A DNA stretch of 64,000 nucleotides from Stenotrophomonas nematodicola (GCF_009467805.1 NZ_WIAY01000005.1:124001-188000), one strand, 5' to 3'; counted from the stretch's first letter, positions 46,575-54,618 are shown. Notes: generated by a model from the sequence alone, not told the origin. Translations and numbers: made by a program.

Positions 46575-47345
46575 GTGACGACAGACGACCTGACTTGCAA
46601 AGGCCAGACCGCCGCTTCCCGGCGAAGCGCCCGACCCGCCCTCCTCGCTTTCGCGCTCTGCCTGGCCAGCCTTCCGGCCTGGGCCCAGACCGCTCCGACG
46701 ACCGGCTCCGAGGCTGCTGCACCCGCCGTCACCGCTACCCCCGATTCCACCGCGCCGGCCCGTCCCAAGGCTGAAGCGCCGGCCCGCAGCAAGGCCGATG
46801 CCGCTGCCAGCGCCACCCTCGCCGCCCTGCTTCCGCACCTGGCGGCCAACGACACCATTCCCCTGATGGACCGCTCGGCGATGGTCGCCGGCGATCTGAG
46901 CCGCCTGCTCGCCAATTACGATGCCAGCACCGGCGCCGTGGTCGGCAGCGCCGCCGACAACGGCAAGGTGCAGTCCCTGCTGCGCCGCGCGATGACCCTG
47001 CTGGGCACCCCGTACCGCTGGGGCGGCACCTCGCCGGACAGCGGCTTCGACTGCAGCGGCCTGGTCGGTTACGTGTTCCGTACCGCCCTGGGCATCGAAC
47101 TGCCGCGCGTCTCGCGCGAGATGGCCCATGACGGCGAGGCCGAACTGATCAACGACCGCAACGCTCTGGCAGCCGGCGACCTGGTGTTCTTCGGCCGCAA
47201 GGGCCGGGTCGACCACGTCGGCATCTATGTCGGTGAAGGCCGCTTCCTGCACGCCCCCAGCACCGGCAAGGACGTCCGTGTGGACAGCCTGGTCACGGGT
47301 TACTGGAGCGCCAAGTTCATGCAGGCCCGTCGCGTCGAGCTCTGA
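46575..47345 (+). CDS. NlpC/P60 family peptidoglycan hydrolase, secreted
   Basis: The 256-residue product has a signal peptide ending LPAWAQT, a long Ala/Pro-rich linker (about 40-80) and a C-terminal NlpC/P60 domain. The catalytic Cys is in DSGFDCSGLVGYVF and the His in RVDHVGIYVGEGRFLHAPS. The domain closely resembles the preceding lipoprotein, suggesting an old duplication; this copy is not lipid-anchored. The start is a GTG at 46575, inferred from the signal peptide; a TTG at 46512 is less likely. Confidence 0.9.
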   Translation: MTTDDLTCKGQTAASRRSARPALLAFALCLASLPAWAQTAPTTGSEAAAPAVTATPDSTAPARPKAEAPARSKADAAASATLAALLPHLAANDTIPLMDRSAMVAGDLSRLLANYDASTGAVVGSAADNGKVQSLLRRAMTLLGTPYRWGGTSPDSGFDCSGLVGYVFRTALGIELPRVSREMAHDGEAELINDRNALAAGDLVFFGRKGRVDHVGIYVGEGRFLHAPSTGKDVRVDSLVTGYWSAKFMQARRVEL

Positions 47346-47369
47346 GCCTGCCGCCACCGCCCGCCGGGA

Positions 47370-47398
47370 AAGCCGCTGCCTTGCAGCGGCTTTTTTTT
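47370..47398 (+). terminator. terminator of the second NlpC/P60 gene
   Basis: Stem GCCGCTGC / GCAGCGGC with a CTT loop, followed by eight T residues. The remaining gap to 47592 shows no gene. Confidence 0.93.
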
Positions 47399-47592
47399 GG
47401 TTTCCGAACCGGCCCTTGCCGCTGGCCGGTACCGCCGCCAACCGGCGTTGTTCCTTCTGTCGTGCAGGCATTCTTCGCTGGCGATCTCCCCGTGCCAAAC
47501 GCCGGGGAGTAGCGGACCGGGCGTGGGGCGGCACGTTCGGAGCACCCGTCCAGGACCTGATGCCGCCCCTGTTCTTCTCGACAAGGTGACGC

Positions 47593-48936
47593 ATGGCGGC
47601 AGTCCCTGAATTCCCGGCCCGGTGTGTGATCTGGTTTGGGCGCCCCCTGGCCAACGAACGTGCCGCGCTGGCGGCGGCAGGCTGGCAGGTCCGGGGCGTG
47701 GCGCCCGAGCAGTGCGCCAGCATCGGCATGCGTGGCAGCGACCAGATCGTCGGTCTGCTCGACCTGCGCGATGGCGTGCCGGCCCAACTGGCCCCTCTGC
47801 AGCAGTTGCTGGTGGAGCATCGCCACATGAGCCTGCTGGCGATCGTTCCCTCCACCGGGCTGCCCCCCTCGCCGGCCCTGGACGCGCTGCTGGAGGCCTG
47901 CGTGGCCACCTATCGTGCCCCGGTGGACATGCCGCACCTGGTGCTGCGCCTGCAGGAACTCGCCGACGGCGACGGCGACGGCGCGCGCAGCGGACCCGGT
48001 CCACAGGCACTGATCGGCGACAGTGCGGTGCTGCAGGTCACCCGCGCGGCGCTGCGCAAGTTCGCGCCGGTGGAGCTGCCGGTGCTGATCACCGGCGAAA
48101 CCGGTACTGGCAAGGAACTGGCCGCGCAGGCGTTGCATGCGTTGTCGCCCCGCCACGCGCACCCGTTCATGGCGGTCAACTGCGGGGCCATCCCGGCCGC
48201 CTTGGTGCAGTCGGAACTGTTCGGGCACGAGCGCGGTGCCTTCACGGGCGCGGCAGCGCGGCGGCTCGGCCTGTTCGAAACCGCCAATGGCGGCACGGTG
48301 CTGCTGGATGAGATCGGAGACCTGCCGTTGGACGCACAGACCAGCCTGCTGCGTGTGCTGCAGGAAGGCACGGTCGAACGCGTGGGCAGCAACCGCCCGC
48401 TGGCCGTGGACGTGCGCGTGCTTGCCGCCACCCATGTGGATCTGGAAACGGCGGTGGAACAGGGCCGGTTCCGCCGCGATCTGTTCTACCGGCTCAACGT
48501 GCTGCGGCTGCCGTTGCCCCCCCTGCGCGAGCGCGGCAGCGACATCGTGCTGCTGGCCCGTCACTTCTTGGACAGCTTCCGCCACCGCCATGCCACCCGC
48601 GCGCGCGGCTTCAGCGCCGACGCATTGCGTGCGCTTGAGCGCTTCCACTGGCCGGGCAATGTCCGCGAGCTGCTCAACCGCGTGCAGCGCGCGGCGATCG
48701 TCGCCGAAACCGAGCTGATCAGCGCCACCGACCTGGAGCTGGGGCAGCCGCTGCTGCCGACCGCGCACCGCGGCCTGCACGACGCCCGCCAGGTGGCCGA
48801 GCGTGAAACGCTGCTGCATGCGCTGCGCCAGAGCGACTTCAACATCAGCGCCTGTGCCCGCACGATGCAGGTCTCGCGGGTCACCATCTACCGCCTGTGT
48901 CGCAAGCACCAGCTGGCCCTGCCGGAACTGCGGTAG
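47593..48936 (+). CDS. sigma-54-dependent transcriptional activator, probable regulator of the fap-like operon
   Basis: The 447-residue protein has a VpsR-like degenerate receiver domain (about 10-122) with no clear phosphorylation site. An AAA+ domain follows: Walker A GETGTGKE (168-175), sigma-54 contact loop GAFTGA (215-220), Walker B GGTVLLDEIGDL. A Fis-type helix-turn-helix closes it (about 412-445, FNISACARTMQVSRVTIYRL). It needs RpoN polymerase. It ends 19 nt from the convergent end of the amyloid-like operon, whose far end has a sigma-54 promoter, so it is the obvious candidate activator. That link is inference. VpsR itself binds c-di-GMP; whether this protein does is unknown. Confidence 0.93.
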   Translation: MAAVPEFPARCVIWFGRPLANERAALAAAGWQVRGVAPEQCASIGMRGSDQIVGLLDLRDGVPAQLAPLQQLLVEHRHMSLLAIVPSTGLPPSPALDALLEACVATYRAPVDMPHLVLRLQELADGDGDGARSGPGPQALIGDSAVLQVTRAALRKFAPVELPVLITGETGTGKELAAQALHALSPRHAHPFMAVNCGAIPAALVQSELFGHERGAFTGAAARRLGLFETANGGTVLLDEIGDLPLDAQTSLLRVLQEGTVERVGSNRPLAVDVRVLAATHVDLETAVEQGRFRRDLFYRLNVLRLPLPPLRERGSDIVLLARHFLDSFRHRHATRARGFSADALRALERFHWPGNVRELLNRVQRAAIVAETELISATDLELGQPLLPTAHRGLHDARQVAERETLLHALRQSDFNISACARTMQVSRVTIYRLCRKHQLALPELR

Positions 48937-48955
48937 GGCCTGGCGTCGAGATGCC

Positions 48956-50266
48956 TTACAGCATGTACGGCACCTTGAACGCCAAGGTGAAGTCCGGCGC
49001 GTCCGGCGTCAGGCCGATGCCGAGCAGGCTCACCAGCGTGGTGTTCTGATTGAGCGCATAGGTGATGCCGAGGTTGAGCGTGCCGGCATTGGCGTCGCTG
49101 CCGATCACCTTCAGCCACTGGCCGTTGCGATACCGCGTAGAGGCGCGCGCACTGAGTTTGTCGCTGAAGGAGATGCTGAGGCTGGTGCGCTCATTGAATG
49201 CGAAGGCGACGCCGGCACCGAAGTAGTACGAGCCGCCGAGCTTCACGTCGCCGGGGTTGACCGTATCCGGATTGGCATCGATGTCGTCGAAACTGCGCGG
49301 GAAGGAATGGATGTAGCCGATGTTGGCGAACAGGATCGCCGGATCGGCGGTCTTCACCGCCGACAGGCCCACGTTGGCCTGCCACACGCCATTGCCGGTG
49401 GGCTGCTGCTCGGGGACCGCAAAGCGGATGAAGTCGTCGTCATCGCGTTCCAGCACCTTCCAGTCCAACCCGTACGGCGCACGCCCGGTGGGCGCGGTGG
49501 CCCCCACGGTCAGCACCGTCTCCGGCCACCGCCCGTGTTCGGAAAACAGCTTGTAATTGGCGCTGACGCCGATATCGCCGATTCCGTTGCCGGTGGTTTC
49601 CTCCTGCGCGATCGCCGCGGCCGAGCCACCGGCACCGCCCTTCTGGAAGACCGTCTTTCGCGCCAGGTAGGGCACGTCCATGTTCAAGGTCAGGCGCGGG
49701 CTGACACCCCAGCGCGCGGCCAGGTTGTAGGTCAGCGTGTCGGACTCCACGTTCTCGATGGCGATGTTGCCGAGGAAGATCGCATCCAGGGCAAGGAAGC
49801 CGTTGAGGCTGAGCTGCTTGCGATCGTAGCGGGCGTAGGTGAGGCTGTTTTCCAGGGTGAAGCGACGGCTGAACAACGCGGCCTGCTGCTGCTTGACGTC
49901 ATCCACGCTGCGCCGCGATTCCTGTTTGGCCTGCCGCGCCTCTTCGGCGCTGCTCGCATAGCCCTCGCCGCCCACCGGTGCCGCCGGTGTGCCGGCAGGC
50001 AGTGGCGGGGGTGCCGCAGCACCCGCCGCCGCGACCGGTGCGGTCTTGCCGGTCAGGCGTGCCTGCATCGCCTGGACCTGCATGTCCAGCTCGCGCAACC
50101 GCCGCACTTCCTGGGCGTAATTCGCCTTCAGGGTTTCCAGCTGCGCCATCAGTGCCTTCACGTCGGCCTGGTCGTTGCCGGCTGGCTGCTGCGCGTGCGC
50201 GCCCGCCGCTGCCATCAGTGCCAGCGCCGCCAGCGCCAGCGGTGTTGCCCGTATCGAAGTGTGCAT
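48956..50266 (-). CDS. FapF-like outer-membrane exporter of the amyloid-like system
   Basis: The 436-residue protein has a signal peptide (1-25, ending AAGAHA) and a coiled coil (about 33-75, DVKALMAQLETLKANYAQEV). A Pro/Ala-rich linker (75-100) and a second short helix (105-130) follow. The rest, about 131-436, alternates polar and apolar residues as in a beta-barrel (GSYYFGAGVAFAFNERTSLS, LNLGITYALNQNTTLVSLLG). Coiled coil plus plug-like linker plus barrel is the layout known for Pseudomonas FapF, which secretes amyloid subunits. It is the last of the six genes, as fapF is. The final residue is Leu, not Phe. Confidence 0.75.
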   Translation of the reverse strand: MHTSIRATPLALAALALMAAAGAHAQQPAGNDQADVKALMAQLETLKANYAQEVRRLRELDMQVQAMQARLTGKTAPVAAAGAAAPPPLPAGTPAAPVGGEGYASSAEEARQAKQESRRSVDDVKQQQAALFSRRFTLENSLTYARYDRKQLSLNGFLALDAIFLGNIAIENVESDTLTYNLAARWGVSPRLTLNMDVPYLARKTVFQKGGAGGSAAAIAQEETTGNGIGDIGVSANYKLFSEHGRWPETVLTVGATAPTGRAPYGLDWKVLERDDDDFIRFAVPEQQPTGNGVWQANVGLSAVKTADPAILFANIGYIHSFPRSFDDIDANPDTVNPGDVKLGGSYYFGAGVAFAFNERTSLSISFSDKLSARASTRYRNGQWLKVIGSDANAGTLNLGITYALNQNTTLVSLLGIGLTPDAPDFTLAFKVPYML

Positions 50267-50311
50267 TGCCTTGGCCCACGGTTGTGTTGTCGCCCCCTTG
50301 CCGGTCCTGCC

Positions 50312-51073
50312 TTACTGGCCCGGCCCCATGCCTACACCCCGTACCAGCGTCATCGCCTGGGCCACGTTCTGGCTCAGCGGGACGTTGTTGACCAGGGACT
50401 GCCTGACCAGATCGATCTGCAGGCGATTGCTCACCGCCTGGCCGTCGCTGCTGAGCGCGATGCTCTGGCCGACGCTGCCGTTGCGGATCCACTGCTGCAC
50501 CGCGCCGGCGCCCTCGATCTGCAACTGCACCTTGGCGCTGTTGCCGTCCAGCTGGGCAATGGCACTGACCCCATCGCGCTGCAGTGAGGCCACGTGCGCG
50601 CTGTCGCTACCGGCCGGCGGCGCAACGCCGTCACGCACGGTCAGCCGGGTGGCATTGCTGGCCTGGTTGCCGTCGCCGGCGACCTGGATGGTCTGGCTGA
50701 GTCCGGCCACGTTATGCAGGCCACTGGCATCGATGCTGCGACCGGTGGTGACCGGCAGCGGAGCATCGGCGGCGGTAACGCTGACGCTGGGCGCGAAGGT
50801 GATACGCGGGGTGCTGCCCTGGGTGAAGTCCATGCCCAGTTTCAGCGCGCTCTGCGCCGACTGGCCGCCGGCGGTCTGCCACTGCGAGATCATGGTGACG
50901 CCGAACCAGGCCACTGTATTGCCACCGACGGTGTAGCGTCCCCGCATGAGGTTCAATTCCGGATCGGGGATCTCGCTCAGTCCCTTGCCGGGCCGGCTTT
51001 CGTCGGCATGCGCCGGTGCCATGCCGAGCACGGCCAGCAGCACCACGCCGGGCGTCCACGTTGCGATGTTCAT
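50312..51073 (-). CDS. FapE-like exported protein of the amyloid-like operon
   Basis: The 253-residue exported protein has a signal peptide ending APAHA (23). A conserved-looking block follows at 36-67 (PDPELNLMRGRYTVGGN, then WFGVTMISQWQT). One repeat at 117-145 (SGLHNVAGLSQTIQVAGDGN, then QASN) has the same Gly-x-x-Asn spacing as the repeats of the two subunit genes and recalls curlin repeats. It contains no cysteine. Position five of six matches fapE. The role is inferred: a minor fibre component or export helper. It lies 9 nt after the protease gene. Confidence 0.65.
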   Translation of the reverse strand: MNIATWTPGVVLLAVLGMAPAHADESRPGKGLSEIPDPELNLMRGRYTVGGNTVAWFGVTMISQWQTAGGQSAQSALKLGMDFTQGSTPRITFAPSVSVTAADAPLPVTTGRSIDASGLHNVAGLSQTIQVAGDGNQASNATRLTVRDGVAPPAGSDSAHVASLQRDGVSAIAQLDGNSAKVQLQIEGAGAVQQWIRNGSVGQSIALSSDGQAVSNRLQIDLVRQSLVNNVPLSQNVAQAMTLVRGVGMGPGQ

Positions 51074-51082
51074 GTTGACTCC

Positions 51083-51793
51083 TTAAAACAGGTCGGCATG
51101 GGTGAATCCGAAGTCGACCAGTTCCGCGTCGGTGATCGGGCCCTGCCGGGCATACAGCGAACGCGCACTGGGCCGTTCGCCAGGCTGCAGCAGCACCGTG
51201 TTGCGATCGAAATCACTGCCGATCACGACAAACACGGCGCGCGACGGCCACGCCTTGAGAAATTCACTGACGGGCAGGCTGCGGTTGCCCAGGATCGGGT
51301 CGGCCACGTCCACCACATCGCCACGGACCTGCTTGAGGACCACGAAGTGACGGAACCCGCGTACGTCCATCAGCACCAGTCCAGGCACGCGCAGCGATCG
51401 CAACCGCTCTTCGTTGACGCGGTAGCCGCGCCCGCGCATGCCCATCGATTCCACATAACGTTTGATGTCCAGCAGCGAGAATCCGCGCTGGTGCACCAGT
51501 TGGGGGTCCGACACCCCCATCATCCCTTCGATCACCGTGCCTTCGTCCGCCTCCAGGTGGTAGGCGTAGCGCAGGATCGTGGCCAGCGCCGCCGCGCCGC
51601 AGCTGTAGTCGGTGTGCTGCCGCACGATGTTGCGGAAGCGCCGTTCCTGCATGCTTTCCACACGCTGGGTCAGCACCGCCCCATTGGGCAGCACGCCACT
51701 GAAGCCGACATCGCCGGCGCGTACCGCGCCCATCGGCAGCATCAGCAGCGACAACGCCCACACCAGCATCCAGATGCGAAAACGGTTGGACAT
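51083..51793 (-). CDS. FapD-like C39 cysteine peptidase
   Basis: The 236-residue protein has a signal peptide (about 1-26, ending AVRAG) and a C39 peptidase domain. The oxyanion Gln and catalytic Cys are in RQHTDYSCGAAALATIL (Q59, C65), His in RGFRHFVVLK (H149) and Asp in VADPILGN (D165). C39 domains of bacteriocin exporters cut double-glycine leaders; the stand-alone secreted form in amyloid operons is FapD, which it matches in length and position. GGAGAAGG before the ATG is a good ribosome-binding site. Confidence 0.85.
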   Translation of the reverse strand: MSNRFRIWMLVWALSLLMLPMGAVRAGDVGFSGVLPNGAVLTQRVESMQERRFRNIVRQHTDYSCGAAALATILRYAYHLEADEGTVIEGMMGVSDPQLVHQRGFSLLDIKRYVESMGMRGRGYRVNEERLRSLRVPGLVLMDVRGFRHFVVLKQVRGDVVDVADPILGNRSLPVSEFLKAWPSRAVFVVIGSDFDRNTVLLQPGERPSARSLYARQGPITDAELVDFGFTHADLF

Positions 51794-51814
51794 TGCCTTC
51801 TCCGGCTCAGGAAG

Positions 51815-51885
51815 GAGCCCCTGCCCCGAAAGGGGGAGAAGGGACAGGGGCTCCCGGGGAGCCCGGCCATTGGCGGATGGCCGGG
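51815..51885 (-). promoter_or_regulatory. two strong hairpins between the major-subunit and protease genes
   Basis: One hairpin (51815-51854) has a 10-bp stem GGAGCCCCTG / CAGGGGCTCC around an inner CCCC-GAAA-GGGG. The other (51862-51885) has a 9-bp stem CCCGGCCAT / ATGGCCGGG with a 6-nt loop. Neither has a T run on the transcribed strand. They fill the only large gap (134 bp) inside the operon and may slow transcription or protect the upstream mRNA, giving more major subunit than downstream protein. Confidence 0.55.
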
Positions 51886-51927
51886 TTTGTTGCGCTCAAC
51901 GCGTACTGCTTGCGAAAACGGACAGAC

Positions 51928-53361
51928 TTACTCGCCGGTGCCGCCGCCACCGCCGCCGGTGGAGGGTTGCGCCACGGCCAGCGCCAGGCTGTTGGCCTGC
52001 AGGTTGCCGGTACCCGCCGACACGTTCACCCCGATGTTGCCGGAGGCATTGGAGAACGCACTGCCGGACAGGGCCGCGGTGTTGGTTGCATTCACCGCCA
52101 CCCAGCGGGTGGTGGAGACGGTGCCGCTCAGGCTCGCGTACAGGTCGGCCACGCCCAGTTCGACGAACTGGCTGGTGCCGCTCTCGTCGGTATCGAAGGC
52201 GATACCGCCCACACCCTGGCGATTCGGATTCGCCGTCGCGTTCTGGATGTCGTTATCCATGTCGATGTGGCCCGTTGCATTGCCACTCGGATGGTCCAGC
52301 TCGCCATTCCACGTATCCAGGTAGTAGTTGTCCTTCTGGTAGGCGTTGCCGGTACCGCTGTAGCGGCCCGCACCCACCGCGAGGGTCCCACCGGCGACAC
52401 GGCCGCGCAGGCTCACGTCCACGGTATCGGTCATGCGCTGCAGATAGCCGGCATTGCTGACGGTATTGCCGCTGGAGACCTGGTTGGAGCTGATGCTCGA
52501 GGTGGCATAGGCCGCGGTGGCCACCGAGGCGGCGAGCGCGTTCTTCTGCTCGTTGTTGTTGCCGGAGGTGGCATTGACGCCGATGTTGCCGGACGCACCG
52601 CTGAAGGCATTGCCGCCCAGGCCCGCCGCGTTGGTCACGCCGGAGTTGAGGGTCGTGTTGCCTGCGCCGTACTGGTTGACGAACACTTCGGCGTCGGCCA
52701 TGCCGAAGCTGAAGGACGCATCAGCCGCAGACAGCGATGCGGCGTTGTCCTGGGCATTGTTGTCGCCGGCGGCAACGTTGAAGCCGAGGTTGCCGGACGC
52801 ATCGGCGCCGACGTCATCGGCGATCGAAGCGCTGTTGGTCACCAGGCTGTTGCCCGCCATGTTGTTGGTGACCGACTGGCGGTTGTCGATGATGGCGATG
52901 GCGGCCGAGTCCAGGTCGATCGAGCCGGTGATCTCCGGATCGCCGGAGAAGTTGATGTCCGAGCTCAGACGCAGATCCTTCTCCAGGTTCACGTCCACGC
53001 CGTGGTTGTTCTTTTCCTTGCGCTCGTCGGCCTGGATGTTGCTGGTCTTGTTGACGTCTTCGTTGACCGTTACATCGCGGTTGCGGGTGACGTCTTCGTT
53101 GACGGTGGTGTTGGTGGTGGTGTTGGTGTTGCGGGTGTTGTTCCAGGTCCGGTTCCAGGTCCGCGAATCGGTGTTGGTGTTGGTTTCGGTGTTGGTTTCG
53201 GTGTTGGTGTTGGTGCGGGTCTCGCTCACATTGTGCAGGTGATTGATGTTCGCGCTCTGGTTCTGGTTGTCACGGTCATTGCCCCAGCCGTTGGCGCCGG
53301 CCGTGGCCGATGCCGCAGCGATGGCGACTGCGAGTACGGTCCGCTTCATGGTGGTGTTCAT
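51928..53361 (-). CDS. FapC-like major amyloid subunit
   Basis: The 477-residue protein starts MNTTMKRTVLAVA, with a signal peptide ending ATAGANG. Residues 44-110 are Asn/Thr-rich (NTNTETNTETNTNT and onwards). Three repeats follow at about 180-213, 250-284 and 432-465 with the core SGNxGxNxxxGxxNxQxN (for example ASGNIGVNVSAGTGNLQANS). This closely resembles the GVNxAAGxxNQQ core described for FapB/FapC repeats. A long linker separates repeats 2 and 3. The tail is GGGGGGTGE. There is no cysteine, whereas Pseudomonas FapC has a C-terminal CxxC. The ribosome-binding site GAGAGAGAGGG is very strong. Assignment rests on repeats and gene order. Confidence 0.75.
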   Translation of the reverse strand: MNTTMKRTVLAVAIAAASATAGANGWGNDRDNQNQSANINHLHNVSETRTNTNTETNTETNTNTDSRTWNRTWNNTRNTNTTTNTTVNEDVTRNRDVTVNEDVNKTSNIQADERKEKNNHGVDVNLEKDLRLSSDINFSGDPEITGSIDLDSAAIAIIDNRQSVTNNMAGNSLVTNSASIADDVGADASGNLGFNVAAGDNNAQDNAASLSAADASFSFGMADAEVFVNQYGAGNTTLNSGVTNAAGLGGNAFSGASGNIGVNATSGNNNEQKNALAASVATAAYATSSISSNQVSSGNTVSNAGYLQRMTDTVDVSLRGRVAGGTLAVGAGRYSGTGNAYQKDNYYLDTWNGELDHPSGNATGHIDMDNDIQNATANPNRQGVGGIAFDTDESGTSQFVELGVADLYASLSGTVSTTRWVAVNATNTAALSGSAFSNASGNIGVNVSAGTGNLQANSLALAVAQPSTGGGGGGTGE

Positions 53362-53405
53362 GGTGCCCTCTCTCTCATCACAGACAATCGGGTGGATGTG
53401 ACTAC

Positions 53406-54044
53406 TCACGGGGTGGACTGCACCGAGATGCTCAGTTGATTTGCGGTGGCGTTGCCGGATCCCGCGATCTGATTGAGTTGCAGGACGCCGTCGAAACCCT
53501 GCAGTGCGGTTGCTTCCACCGCCACCCTGCGGGTTCCAGCCGGCCGGCCGTCGTTGACGGTCGCCTGCCCCCCTGCTGACGCGAGCGCACCCGACGCGGC
53601 CAGAGCCTCGTCGGTGGTTTCGCGTATGCCCTGTTGCGCCAGCGTCGCGGTCACGACGTTGAGCGTCGCGTTGCCGTTGCCGCTGGCCTGATTGATCGAT
53701 GCGACGCCGCTGGCGCCGCGCAGTGCCTGTCCGCCGATGCTCGCGCTGGCATCCATCGGGCCGTCGGCGAGCACGCGGTCGCCGGTCTGGCGCTGCTGTG
53801 CCTGGACGGCAACACTGGCGCGCTGCCCGTTGGCGATGCCGATGAGGTTGGCCTGCTGGTTGAGATCGCCGGCCACCATGTTCACGCTCATCGCACCGTT
53901 GGCGCCGGCCAGCGCACGGCCGTCCATGCGGCTGTGGTTGAGGTAGGACAGCATCGCGGCGTAATCGTCGCCGGACTGCGCCGCGGCGACAGCCGGAACG
54001 ATCAGCGCGAGCGCCAGCGCACTGCCCCGCAGCCAGGCGCTCAT
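53406..54044 (-). CDS. FapB-like minor amyloid subunit
   Basis: The 212-residue protein has a signal peptide ending AVAAAQS (about 22). Three repeats lie at 44-71 (ALAGANGAMSVNMVAGDLN), 107-136 (ALRGASGVASINQASGNGN) and 180-208 (ALQGFDGVLQLNQIAGSGN). All share the Gly-x-x-Asn core of the major subunit. In Pseudomonas FapB is the nucleator of FapC fibres. Cysteine is absent. The start codon overlaps the stop of the first gene (ATGA), and 44 nt separate it from the major-subunit gene. Confidence 0.72.
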   Translation of the reverse strand: MSAWLRGSALALALIVPAVAAAQSGDDYAAMLSYLNHSRMDGRALAGANGAMSVNMVAGDLNQQANLIGIANGQRASVAVQAQQRQTGDRVLADGPMDASASIGGQALRGASGVASINQASGNGNATLNVVTATLAQQGIRETTDEALAASGALASAGGQATVNDGRPAGTRRVAVEATALQGFDGVLQLNQIAGSGNATANQLSISVQSTP

Positions 54045-54571
54045 TTGCCGGGTCCGCCTGCAGGCTGGCCGAGCGGGAACTGCGCCAGCGCGCCCCGCAC
54101 CTGGTCGCCGATGCCGCGCGTGGCATTGCCCACCGCGCCCATTGAGCCGCTGATGGTGTTGCTGAACTGACCGCCGGACAGCATGCCGTTGTCGGTGACC
54201 TTGCCCAGTGTGTTGTTGACGGTCTGGCCGGTCACGCGTTCGATCGTGGTCGACCCGTGGGCGGCGCCTGCGCCGGTATTGGACCCGAGCGAGGCATAGT
54301 CGTCGTCGCTGAGTTCATCCATCCCGGTCGAGGTGCCCAGCGCCTGGCCGACTTCGCGACGGGGCGACGGCTCGGCAATCAGGGCGATCCCGGGCGGTGC
54401 GGGACGATACGCCGGCCGGGTGGACACATCGCGCAGCAGCACGATTTCACCCGGCTGGGCCTTCACTCCCTGACGTGCGCCGGAGGCCGTGGCGGCCAGC
54501 GGCAGTACCATCACTGCGGCCAGCCACCAGGGGCTGAAGCGCGGTGTCCTGCGTGCGGCGATGCTGTCCAT
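54041..54571 (-). CDS. first gene of the amyloid-like operon (FapA position), small exported protein
   Basis: The 176-residue protein starts MDSIAARRTPRFSP and has a signal peptide (about 15-32, WWLAAVMVLPLAATASG). The mature part is mostly disordered: RPAYRPAPPGIALIAEPS, then the acidic MDELSDDDYASLGSN, then Gly/Asn/Thr-rich GQTVNNTLGKVTDNG and a GQPAGGPGK tail. It shows no clear homology to Pseudomonas FapA that I can recognise, but position, size and export fit a periplasmic accessory protein. GGGAG six bases before the ATG and a sigma-54 promoter upstream support this start over the one at 54661. Confidence 0.7.
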   Translation of the reverse strand: MDSIAARRTPRFSPWWLAAVMVLPLAATASGARQGVKAQPGEIVLLRDVSTRPAYRPAPPGIALIAEPSPRREVGQALGTSTGMDELSDDDYASLGSNTGAGAAHGSTTIERVTGQTVNNTLGKVTDNGMLSGGQFSNTISGSMGAVGNATRGIGDQVRGALAQFPLGQPAGGPGK

Positions 54572-54603
54572 GGCGAACTCCCGAAAACATGCGCAGGGAC
54601 ATC

Positions 54604-54618
54604 GCAGCAATCGTGCCA
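54604..54618 (-). promoter_or_regulatory. sigma-54 (-24/-12) promoter of the amyloid-like operon
   Basis: Read on the minus strand the sequence is TGGCACGATTGCTGC. It matches TGGCACG-N4-TTGC with correct -24 GG to -12 GC spacing and one mismatch (CTGC for TTGC). It lies 33 nt before the ATG at 54571, with a GGGAG ribosome-binding site in between. Confidence 0.8.

Noticed and set aside
47401-47592. A gene between the second NlpC/P60 gene and the sigma-54 activator
   Set aside because: Open frames here lack ribosome-binding sites and family features; the stretch looks like a promoter region.
53100-53220. GTGTTG-type tandem repeat taken as a satellite or CRISPR-like array
   Set aside because: It is the coding strand complement of the Asn/Thr-rich segment of the FapC-like protein and has no regular spacers.
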